DNA of 64,000 nt from Epiperipatus broadwayi (lineage: Eukaryota > Onychophora > Udeonychophora > Euonychophora > Peripatidae), in the NCBI GenBank assembly GCA_028023455.1, contig JAQFVV010000031.1, positions 9,044,093 through 9,108,092 on the forward strand, written 5' to 3'. Numbering within the stretch: the stretch's first letter is position 1; every line of letters starts with the position of its first letter. The position numbers and the translations under genes are program-made. Shown here piece after piece: positions 46,569 to 56,888 of the stretch. Below the pieces are notes generated by a model that made no database searches, was not told the origin of the DNA, and saw only the letters and a program-made list of their open reading frames with translations.

Positions 46569-48390
46569 AAATTTTAGTTGATAGGTTATAATAGTTTTTT
46601 TTTTTTTTGGATCAAATCATTTTACAAGTTTTAACGTTATTTTTTTTTTTTTTTTTGCAGCTGATAATTAACTACATAATCGCTGATAATAATACATAAA
46701 TAAAAATGTATTAAAATGTAAAAGATATTAAGAAATATTAATCCATTTATCAATATCAAATGAATTATTTATTAACTCTTCATTATTATAAAGTTCAACT
46801 AAAAAAGAAAGATTTATGAGATGAAGGTAAAAACATTTTAAGAGTTACTTATTTAAAATATCTGCATAAAAACAACAAATGTAATTTATGAAAATGACAT
46901 TTAAAAAAGAGTTAAAAACAACAGCTTCTAAAGTGCTATTAAAGGATTATTAAACAAATCATGCTTTAACAAACAGAGTGTGTCTTTTAAATAAATTAAG
47001 TCTGACTTTTTTATTTCGTTTTTTTTTTTTTTTATCATTTAAAAGCAATGGAAGAAAAAATAGCAATACGTGTTTCGACTATTAAATTGCAATAGCTGAT
47101 TTAATGATGAACTAAAAACAGATTAGTTTTCATAGAGAAAATGAAGGCGTTTAAATATATAGTCAAAGCTTAAGTGATTTTTTTTTTTAAAAAAAAAGTG
47201 CTTTCTTCATGTGTATAAAATATATAAGCATGCGTCTTAACTGAATCATATATAAGAAAATAATATATACCTTCATATATGTACTTATCGTAATTCAAGT
47301 TGTCTCTACACACACACGCAAAATAATTTAATTATTCAAATACTTATTAGTAATAATTTGAATAATATTAGTTGTGTATCTCTTTAATGTAGATTAATCT
47401 ACATATATGTATAATGAATCCGCACTGTTTAATAATAATAATACACATATATATAGCCATAGCTGTTACTTAATTTTCTATATTGGTATTTTCTGACTAA
47501 TTAATTAACCAGAGAGATAACATCCCAGCTTGCAAACATTTATCCAATAACGCAACATTTTCCAGTGTCAACACTGATTCATGCATTTTCAATGAATGTT
47601 AGATTAGACCATAACATTAACAAATATAAAAATCAAATCAACCGCACCCTTATCGCAGTGGATTTAAAATTTACAACCACGCAGCTGATTTTATTTTCAT
47701 ATATATTAGTTATTGCCTAGTTTAACATCCATGCAAAAGCTTGGAAAACAAAAATGATTTACTTTTATTCATTGCATTAATATCTTTGGCAGTAAAAAAA
47801 AAGAGTGCACTGAATTAAAAGTTAAGAGATCAGAAATTAAATTATAATTCTGATTAAGATTACATTAGTACTACTTAATTTAATCTTATGTACACTATAA
47901 ATTATAATAATGTTTTTTGGGGGAGAAACCGTGTTTAATAATAATAAAAATAATAAATGTTTATATTAGAATATGCTTTCCTTATATAAAGGAAATCACA
48001 TATAAAATTAGACAAATATGAAGATGCAACAATATAAAAACATTATTCACTGAATAAAATAACTAACATTATTCAAACCAAACCTAAGGATATAATCCAT
48101 ATTAATCTTAAAGCCTCTATGAGTCTCGAGGTCTCTTTATGAGTTTCTCTGTTGCATGTGACAAACCACATTCATAGGAAGAAGCATCCATCATTTAAGT
48201 TTGAGAGAAATGAACACACTAACTCAGTTAAAATACTCTCAATATGCTCAGCACTTGCTCTCTAAGATTTTAAACTGGCCCTTGTATCAAGTTCTCAAAT
48301 TCCAGAAACATATCCATATGCCCTAATCATAAAATGTAATTGGGGAACTTATAGAAATTTCAAAAAAAACTTAACTACAATAACAAATAT
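46569..48390. other. AT-rich DNA, no gene seen
   Basis: No recognised domain or repeat, only T-rich runs near 46590-46660 and 47018-47035. Confidence 0.45.
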
Positions 48391-48820
48391 GTAATATATA
48401 GGTTATATGAGCACAGACTTTCACATGACCCATCACACTCCACTCTATCTCATAACACTGATACACTTGAACACATATATGTTGAAAAAATAAATAATCA
48501 TTAAAACACATAATTTGTGCTAAACCATCAGTTGGTACAGAATATCATCTCTACACATATATACAATAAGTGCTCAGATATACATTAAGATAGCCAATCT
48601 TCACACTTCAATGGACAGGCTTCAATCCATTTCACACTCCAAATCTTCAACCATCCATCCAATTAAAAATCTGATAATGGAATGCTCAAAGGACACCCTG
48701 AGGCTGAGACTCTTATCACACCCATGTTGATTTAAAGTCAATATGACCCCTCATGTACAGGACATAATCCATTTAATACATATACAAGGGATGGGCAGCC
48801 ATCTACCTGTATCAATATAT
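48391..48820 (+). repeat. 430-bp repeat unit, first of a direct tandem pair
   Basis: It begins gtaatatataggttatatga followed by gcacagactttcac and recurs at 48821, a period of 430 bp. Its first 300 bases are related to the left part of the foldback at 37915-38508. A 60-codon open frame within it (48743-48925) runs into the next unit and is not a gene. Confidence 0.85.
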
Positions 48821-50099
48821 GTAATATATAGGTTATATGAGCACAGACTTTCACATGAGCCACCACTCTTTACTCTATCTCACAATACTGATACACTTGA
48901 ACACATATGTCAAAAAGATAAATAATCACCAATATACATATTTCATGCTAATCCAGCAATCATCAGGTGGTCCAGATTATCATCTCTACACATATATGCA
49001 ATAAGTGCTCAGTTATATATTAAGACAGGGATGCCCAACCCGTAGCTCGCGAGTCACATGTGGCTCGCGTAACTGTTTAATGTGGCTCGAATTGCACTCT
49101 TCAAAAAAATTGATAAAATATTTTATGTTCCTTGATGGCACATGCACACACTAAAAAATAAACATTTTTACAATACAAACAATAACGATATGCAGTGTCA
49201 GGTTTCACATTAAATAAAATATATTTTTCCTGTAATTGTAATTTATATGTATGTTACCAAATTTTTAATAAATAAAATGTATTTACATTTTTTTTTCTTT
49301 TTAACATATTACACCATTTTTTTTTTTTTTTGCTGTACACGTTTGGTTTGGTGCTATACATATATATTGTGTTTAGTGCTCTTGTATATATTGTTGTTTT
49401 TATCGAGAAAGATCCTTGTAGACGTTTGGTTTGTTTTGGTGCTGTATATATATTGCGTTTAGTGCTGGAAATAGTTTTTATCGAGATAGATCCATGTACA
49501 CGTATATATTTTGCTGTATATATCGATGTTTAGTGCTGTAAACAGTTGTTTTTATCCGTGTACATTGATGTTTAGTGCTGTAAATAGTTGTTTTTATTTA
49601 GATAGATTCGTGTACACATATATATTTTGCTGTATATATTGATGTTTTCATCGAGAAAGATCCGTGTACACGTTATTTTGGCCACATTAGAAACGGCGGA
49701 TTGATACCAATGTGAATAGGCCATCCCCCCCACCTCTCTCCCTACATTGCAGGTTTAGTACCCAAGTTCCATGTTTATAAATGTAATATGAAAAATGTAA
49801 TATATAATTGTGGCTCCCCAAATTTTTTTAAATTCTCAACTGGCTCACGTCAAGTTAAAGGTTGGGCACCACTGTATTAAGATAACCAATCTTCACACTT
49901 CAATGGACAGGCTTCAATCCACTCCACACTCCAACTCTTCAATCATCCATCCAATTGAAAATCTTATGATGGAATTCTCAAAGGTGACCCTGAGGCCAAG
50001 ATTCTCTTCACACCCATGTTAACCTAAAGCAATCTGACCCTTCATATACAGGGCATAATCCATTTAATTCATATACAAGGGATGGACAGACATCTCTAC
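48821..50099 (+). repeat. 430-bp repeat unit, second copy, split by a hAT insertion
   Basis: The left part is 48821-49025 and the right part resumes at about 49875 (after the target duplication), ending near 50099. Removal of the 849-bp element and one copy of tattaaga restores the structure of the first unit, where cattaaga is found once at the same place. Confidence 0.88.
49026..49874. mobile_element. Non-autonomous hAT element, 849 bp, with perfect 8-bp target duplication
   Basis: The left terminus is cagggatgcccaaccc and the right terminus, read in reverse, is cagtggtgcccaacc. Both are hAT-type ends. tattaaga flanks it exactly on both sides (49018-49025 and 49875-49882). The subterminal gctcgcgagtcacatgtggc and ggctcacg blocks are of the kind seen in Charlie-like hAT elements. 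Inside, from about 49340 to 49680, a degenerate tandem repeat of roughly 100 bp carries tttagtgctgtaaatagttg and gatccgtgtacacg motifs. Open frames at 49247-49533 are Phe/Tyr/Leu-rich readings of this repeat. No transposase is encoded. Confidence 0.92.
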
Positions 50100-52137
50100 T
50101 ATGTAATAACTGAAATACAGGCTTATTATATACTTGTATAAATATATGTAATATATAGAGTAGACTTTTCTTACACATATGAATATAAATAATAAACATC
50201 AGTTAATATAAAAAGAAACGTAACAACTATGTAATATAATTCTTGTCTCCACAACAAGCATGTAATTATTGTAAACTGGACAGTTGACAATAAGAGCTAT
50301 CTTTCCAAAATTATTTATAAAATATCTTTTATCCATGAAAAAGCCGTTTCAATATATTTATAATTGCACTTTCATTTACAAGTATTAATTTTTCTCCCTC
50401 AAAACTTTGACACCAACCACTTCAGATAATTTGATTAGTGATAATTGCTAATCATATACTAACTAGAAATTTCCTCTAATACAGATATAAACTCTAAATC
50501 TCGATTGAAAATGTATATATTTGTTTCTTGATTATCCATAAACATTTAAAATGACTCAATTTCATGTATATTTTTGTAGATACATAAAACTTCTAGTTCA
50601 AACACATATTTAAAATATATGAATAAAGACATTGAAAAAGACAAATAATGCCCCTAAATTCCATTTCATTCTAAATCATAAAATTCTCAATTGGTCCAGA
50701 TCACACAATCTTTTACTTATATTCATCATTGTTTAATATTTATAAATATCAAATTATAATACTTTGATTTAAAAGTGTCACACTTTCTGCTCCTACAATT
50801 TTGACACTAATTACTACGGTTGAAAGCACTAATGATTATTACAAATCATTATTTAAACTAGAAATTAAAATCTAGTCCAGATATAAGCTGTAAATTTCAG
50901 TTTTGTCAGAGTTAATTAATTATTTTTATTAAGAGTCCATTCAAAAAATTTCCTGCATAATTGAGTAAATTATTTTTATTTATTTTCTAAGTCATATTCT
51001 TTTTTTTTTGTTTGTTTTAAACATGATTTATTTTAATGAATGATATTTTTAATGATAAATACAAAATATATTTTATTTTTATGACTACTGGTATATTTAA
51101 CAATTTATATTCATGTAATGAGCCAAAAGAAAATTTATTTTCATATTACTGAAAGCAAAGATATGTTGTTGTTTTTTTTAATTTTTCAATATACAAGGGG
51201 AGAACCTAAAAATTATCGGAATCGTTTTCTGATTTGTATACCTATTGTAGTATATACTTTTGCTGTTATATACATCTTGCAGAAAACCTTCTGCATCAAT
51301 CTGATAAAGGATATCAGTTAAATCCTAGATACATATAATACATTGTTTTGTGAAGTGCATTTTACATTTTTGTCAATTTTTTTTTTATAATGACTGAAAA
51401 GTACGACAATGTGAAATTTGGTTTTCATTTATACAAAATGACATGAAAAAAAGTTGTAATGTTTGAGATTACAAGAAAACTGATCTCATAAAAACATCAG
51501 CTAGAGTGGTTAATTGAAATGTTAAACTTACCATGTGCCTAAAAAAGCTTGGAAAATGAAGTCCAAGGTCAAAACAACTCCTACTTCCACTGCAAACAGT
51601 ATTTTTCTCTTGAATCCATAATACTCAGGCATTTTGCAACATTTACGTGATGCTGTAAAATGTGACAAAAAAAAGAACGCAAGCTTCATTCCCACAATGT
51701 GTCATCTCTCAAAGCATTGGCTGTGAAATACTTTTTTGATTAAATTCAGCATGATTTAGTTTATCTACCAGCCACTCGATCTCGAATTCTTGTGATATTT
51801 TTAAATCTCTTGAATGAAAAAATATATTCTTTTTTGCAGACTTAGAAGTGGTGGAAAAAAATGACAGAGGTATTAAAAGGCATCACTCTGCAAGTACTTC
51901 CAGACTACTTTGAAAAATGAAAACTGCAGACCAGTGTATTGCATCAAGTAGATAGCCATTTGAAAGGGATTACATTAAAAATAAATAAACACTTAAAAAT
52001 AAATAAACACTTTTTTATTATAAAATTCTGGTTATTTTTCCATATCCTGGTGTAATTTTAGTATTTTCATTATTTTCAAATATTTCATTATTTTTTTACT
52101 TTTAAAAATATTTTCAATAATAATTAAAAATTTACAC
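50100..52137. other. AT-rich DNA, no gene seen
   Basis: No recognised domain. A short-lived open frame at 51118-51321 has no known motif. A 16-base direct repeat, acacttaaaaataaataa, lies near 51990. Confidence 0.45.
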
Positions 52138-52360
52138 ATAGGCAAAATCTTCCATACAGTAGCACCACTCAATCTGTGCAAGCCAGAGTAACCAATGAAT
52201 GCAGGAAGGTTTGCACACAAAATCCTTATCTAGTGTCTATTCATCCAATATTCCATACTAGTTTCTAGATTGTAATTTCATCAGTACAGAGCCTTAGATC
52301 TGAGAGCACTACACCTAAAGCTTAGAATCTAATGCAACCCTCAAGCAGCCACTGCAACCC
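52138..52360. mobile_element. Foldback MITE copy, right end truncated
   Basis: It begins aggcaaaatcttccatacag and continues with caagccagagtaaccaatga, then the gatctgagagcactacacct block, but ends without the mirrored right terminus. Same family as 41645-41925. Confidence 0.7.
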
Positions 52361-52574
52361 TACAGAATCAATATTTTTACCCTTATTAGCTAACTATAAA
52401 GCTTTGAGTTCAAAATGAAAACACAATAATTCAACTCTAAGTTCATTAGCTTGTATAGATTTGAATTCAGTTCAGCATCCATACTTTTTGATGCCTTTGT
52501 TTTTTAATAACAACAGTAACCATAGCAGGATTAGTATTAAACTACTAAACATCACATCATCTCCATTCTTTGTG

Positions 52575-52735
52575 CTTAGACAGAGGCAGAACTATCCATA
52601 CAGTAGTGTCACTCAGTGCAAGCCAGAATAATCAATGAATGCAAGAAGGTTTGTGCATAAAATCTGTATCTAGTGTCTACTCTGGCTTGCATTAAGTGGC
52701 ACTACTGTATGCAGTGTTTTGCCTCTGTGTAAACA
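52575..52735. mobile_element. Short foldback MITE copy with 47-bp inverted ends
   Basis: The left end is cagaggcagaactatccata plus cagtagtgtcactcagtgca, and the right end read in reverse is cagaggcaaaacactgcata plus cagtagtgccacttaatgca. Both then read agccaga. Only about 60 bases separate the arms. It looks like an internally deleted member of the same family. Confidence 0.82.
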
Positions 52736-52939
52736 GCTTGTGTAAGCATAAAAAATGATCATGTAATGTAATAATTTTGCTATAAATTCTCATGAAACTA
52801 AAAACTACACATGTAAATCATTAAAGCTACATTTTTAATCTTCCTTTAAAAAACTTAATACTTCCAATTATATACATACTTCATAAACTTCATTACAAAA
52901 CTATTTCAAAAAAAATTCTAAAATAAAGCCTAGTTAAAA

Positions 52940-53000
52940 TTTTGGCTTAAAATTTGGTTCAAGAATCTAAAGGTGTAAGTTCAATCCCTATGCTAAAACT
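52940..53000 (+). ncRNA. Weak tRNA-like segment (possible SINE relic)
   Basis: gtaagttcaatccc at 52975-52988 resembles a B box and ttggcttaaaatttgg at 52942-52957 an A box, but the spacing is shorter than in tRNA genes. Low confidence. Confidence 0.2.
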
Positions 53001-53162
53001 ATTCTTGTTAGTCCAGCATTACCAGAAGACAAATAGAGAAACATTGTATAATTACTATCTTGTGTTGTCTTGTTTGCATGATATTATTAACAAGTTGTTT
53101 GTATTTAAAAAGTTTAAATAAAGTTTAAAATTTTCTATACATTCAACATTTAATGATAGATG

Positions 53163-53294
53163 ATGCTTGTGTATAAATGTTGTTAAAACAGGCAAAACTC
53201 ACTATAGGCATTGCCATTGATTACTCTAGCTTGCTGTGTGTGGCAGTACATATAGTGAGTTTTGCCTGTTTTAACAACAGTTATACACAAGCAT
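53163..53294. repeat. Hairpin with 44-bp arms
   Basis: 53163-53206 and 53251-53294 are reverse complements with one mismatch; the inner 28 bp are perfect (gttgttaaaacaggcaaaac plus tcactata). The loop is 44 nt and contains the family's gattactctagcttgctg segment. It forms the left border of the 53.2-54.2 kb array. Confidence 0.9.
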
Positions 53295-54165
53295 AAGAGG
53301 TGGTGTTATGTGATGTTTATTGACTTAAAAGCAATTCTGCCTAATAGAGTAGTGGTGGCTATGGTTATTAAAGAACCAAAGACACCAAAATGTATGGGTA
53401 CTGAACTGGGTTCAAAGCCATATGACTATATAAGCTAATGGGCTTGAATTGAAAACATTAAGGTGTTTTCAATTTAAGACTCATAGTTTTGTAGTTAAAT
53501 GGAGATAAAAGGTTGTTTCTGGAGGATTGCATTAGATCCTAAGATCTAGGTGCAGTGCTCTCAGATCCAAGGCTTATCACTGATGAAGGTCACAAGCCAG
53601 AAACTAGTCTGTGGATATTGGATGAGTAGGCACTAGATGGGGATTTTATGCACGAGCCTTCTGGCATCCATTGATTACTCTTGCTTGCTGTGTGTGGCAA
53701 TATGTATAGTGAGTTTTGCCTGTTATACACAAGCATAAGAGGTGGTGTTCATGTGATGTTTATTGGCTTAAAACCAATCCTACCTAATAGGATAGTGGGG
53801 GCTATGGTTATTAAAAAACCAAAGACACTAAAATGTATGGGTACTGAACTGGGTTCAGACCCATATGACTATATAAGCTAATGGGCTAGGATTGAAAACA
53901 TTAAGCTGTTTTCAGTTTAAGACTCATAGTTTTGAAGTTAAATGGAGATAAAAGGTGGTTGATGGAGGATTGCATTAGATCCTAAGATCTAGGTGCAGTG
54001 CTCTCAGATCCAAGGCTTCTCACTGACAAAGACCATGAGTGAGAAACTAGTTTGAGAATATTGAATGAGTAGACACTAGATGGGGATTTTATGCACAAGC
54101 CTTCTGGCATCCATTTGATTACTCTAGCTTGCTGTGAGTGGCACTATTTATAGAGAGTTTTGTCA
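53207..54165. repeat. Two tandem units of 444-454 bp from the foldback family
   Basis: ttgattactct(a/t)gcttgctg recurs at 53217, 53671 and 54115. Between these points each unit carries cataagaggtggtgtt, a gggtactgaactgggttca block and the gatctaggtgcagtgctctc block, with a few changes. The 66-codon open frame at 53681-53881 lies in a unit and is not a gene. This shows the MITE family has also been amplified in tandem. Confidence 0.85.
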
Positions 54166-55633
54166 GTTTTAACAAATGATATATTTAGCAATGTTTAATT
54201 TAAAATTTAACCAACTTTTATAAATTAGTATTATTTGCATTAAATCTTTTAAAAAAAAATGTTAAAGCAATCAATTAAAAAAATGTTACAAACATTATAT
54301 TCAATTTTAAAAAAATATATAATAATAACCAGCATTTTTCTATCCCAACATTAATAAATGGTAACTATTAATAAAGCTAAAAAAATCTTAGCTGTGATGC
54401 TATCAGAAAAAAAAATTTAATCAAAGGATACTCCAGTAAATATATATTTATGTTATAACAGACACATTTAAAAAATGTAAATTTTAATTTAGTTTTATTA
54501 AAATTCAGAAATTTATTTATATAATATTAAAATGTTTTCTTTAATTTATATTAAATTCTTTTTAAAAAAACTTTGTTAAAGTAATACATGTATTACAAAA
54601 ATGAAAGGCTGAAAGCCAGGAGTTTTGGTATTCTGCCATAACATTGGTCTTTCAGACAGATATACAATTCTCACATTTAAAATCTATTTAATTTACATTA
54701 AATCTTTAAATTTTTTTATTAGAGCCACCAATTAAAAAAAATCATAGAACATTTCAAGGCTGGGTACATCTGGTTTTTACAATAATTAATATATGCCTGT
54801 CTACATACACATCTTCAGCACATGTATTAATTGTTACATATGTTTCTTTTCTTGTTTTAATTACAATTTTAACTAGTTTTTAAAAGATGTTATAAAGCAT
54901 CATTGGATAATGTAAAAGAAGTAATAATGTGCTTTTTAGATGAACTTTACCCTTTAGATGTCAATAGAAATTACCATTTCTGATTGATAAACTGTTTACA
55001 TTAAAAATTACGTAACATTTTTTGTAAAATACTTGTTCAAACTTAATCCATATTTAAAAACATTTATTTTTAAGAAGACAATTCTTTAAAAAATTATTAC
55101 AGTAAAGCAGCATTCTTTACTTTGTAAAATAAGTTGGCCTTTTGGCAAAAAGTTAAAAAAAAATATTTTAATTTTAATAATACAATTAAATGATTACTTC
55201 TACGATATATATTTCCTTTCTTTCTTTAACAATAACTAATCCTAAATTTCTTTTGATTTTAAAACATGGAATTCAGATATCTATTATTTCTTTTCACTAA
55301 CATTTTTAAATAGATAAATTATATCCAGTATTGCCAAGCATCACTCTTATAAAAGGATTACATTTAGAAATTTCTCATTTTTTTGCAAAAGTGAAAGCTT
55401 ATATTTATAATAAATAATGTAAAGATTATCAATATATGACATAGAAAATGATTTGAATTATAAAAATAAAGTGTTTAAGTATGGAAAAATATGGATGAAA
55501 GTCTCACAAAAGATTATTCAAAGTAGAAAGATGGGATTTGCAATTGAATGGGATAAATATTGATTAAGCAAGCTAATTTATATATTAATTTTAGTTTAAC
55601 TTGTAACTTTTAAAACTTTTCCCAGAACAATAT
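54166..55633. other. AT-rich DNA, no gene seen
   Basis: No recognised domain or repeat. Confidence 0.45.
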
Positions 55634-55967
55634 AATTCAAAATAAATACATACAAAATGTATATAGAAATAGCTTAAACAGTATGATATATTTAGCATGC
55701 TGTGGACTAACTGGTAGTTCTATTAATAACAACAGTTGTCGGGGGAACTTGTGACATAGCATACTTTTGACTAAATAGTAAGTCATATTCATAGCAATTT
55801 TTGTCCAAGGAGCTTGTGACATTTGTCAATCTTATTTGTTTTTTGACAAATGTGACTACCAATTAGTCAAAAACATGATAAGTGAAACCATGCTAAGGCA
55901 ACTATACTGTTTAAGGTTTAAATCAAGCTTTTCTCTATATACATTTTATATGTATTTATTCTGAATT
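55634..55967. mobile_element. Foldback element with about 70-bp inverted ends
   Basis: The left end aattcaaaataaatacatac then aaaatgtatataga matches, in reverse, the right end aattcagaataaatacatat then aaaatgtatatagag. Further in, taaacagtat and ttagcat are also mirrored. The centre has another hairpin (gtgacatttgtcaa against ttgacaaatgtgac, near 55816-55855). A minus-strand open frame at 55637-55822 falls inside and is not called. No clear target duplication. Confidence 0.75.
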
Positions 55968-56769
55968 AAATTTAGTTTAACAAAATTATATTTGAATTAT
56001 AGTATAGTAGATTAGTAAAAAGAAAATAATAATTAAACAGTTAAAATTTATATCCGTGTGCAGTTTTATTTTATGCTATTTCATTATAATATTTAAATGC
56101 TGAATTTTATAAGATTTTGACATTATTATTTCAGTTTTGGATTTGATATTTATAGAGTTATAACTTTGCACATTACATTCAAATATATTATCAGGTACAT
56201 TATCTGCAGAAAATGATTTAGTATTAACATCATGAAACAATTATCCTGAGAAAATCTTTTACTAGTTTTTTTTTAATGTGAACATAAATAATTTTTTTTG
56301 ATGTTAATTGGACAGTTAGTTAAATGTTAATTAATTAATTAATTAACTTCTTTGCTGTTTTTATGCATATAACTCATTCTCATAAATTTTAAAATTGATT
56401 AACTGTACTTTAAAAAGTCTTGAATAGTTAAAAAATGAAGATCAACTACTTATAATGTCAATATCTAAAATTCAAAAAAAAATTATTAATCAAATAAACA
56501 ATAATTAATTACTGCTGGAATAAATTTATATAAGTATGCTAGTATTTACAAGTAAATAATGTGTAGCATTTGTTTACCTGTTTGAGGCTATTTAAAAAGA
56601 CATACTTAATCAAACACCACCCTAGAAACTACTAAACTTAAATTGTTAATAATATCTATACTTATGCATTTAAAATGAAAATCTTTATTCTAATTTGCAT
56701 AATGTATACATGCATTTATATAGTTAGATAAATGAATGGATAGAATGATCCATCGATTGACTGTGCTCC

Positions 56770-56888
56770 AATAGACAGATAGACAAATAGATAGGTGGAT
56801 AGTAGGTAGGTAAGTAGGCAGGCAGGCAGATAGATACATAGGTAAGTAGAAAGGCAGGCAGTCATGTAGGTATATAGACAGATAGATT
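56770..56888. repeat. Imperfect tetranucleotide array (GATA/GGTA/GGCA)
   Basis: Successive 4-base steps such as gatagacaaatagataggtg and gtaggcaggcaggcagatag. Frames through it give Tyr/Leu/Cys-rich nonsense only. Confidence 0.9.

Noticed and set aside
49247-49533. Plus-strand frames of 67-71 codons
   Set aside because: They read the internal tandem repeats of the 849-bp hAT element.
53207-54165. The tandem units considered as a CRISPR-like array
   Set aside because: Units are about 450 bp, diverged, and belong to a foldback family; there is no short repeat-spacer pattern.
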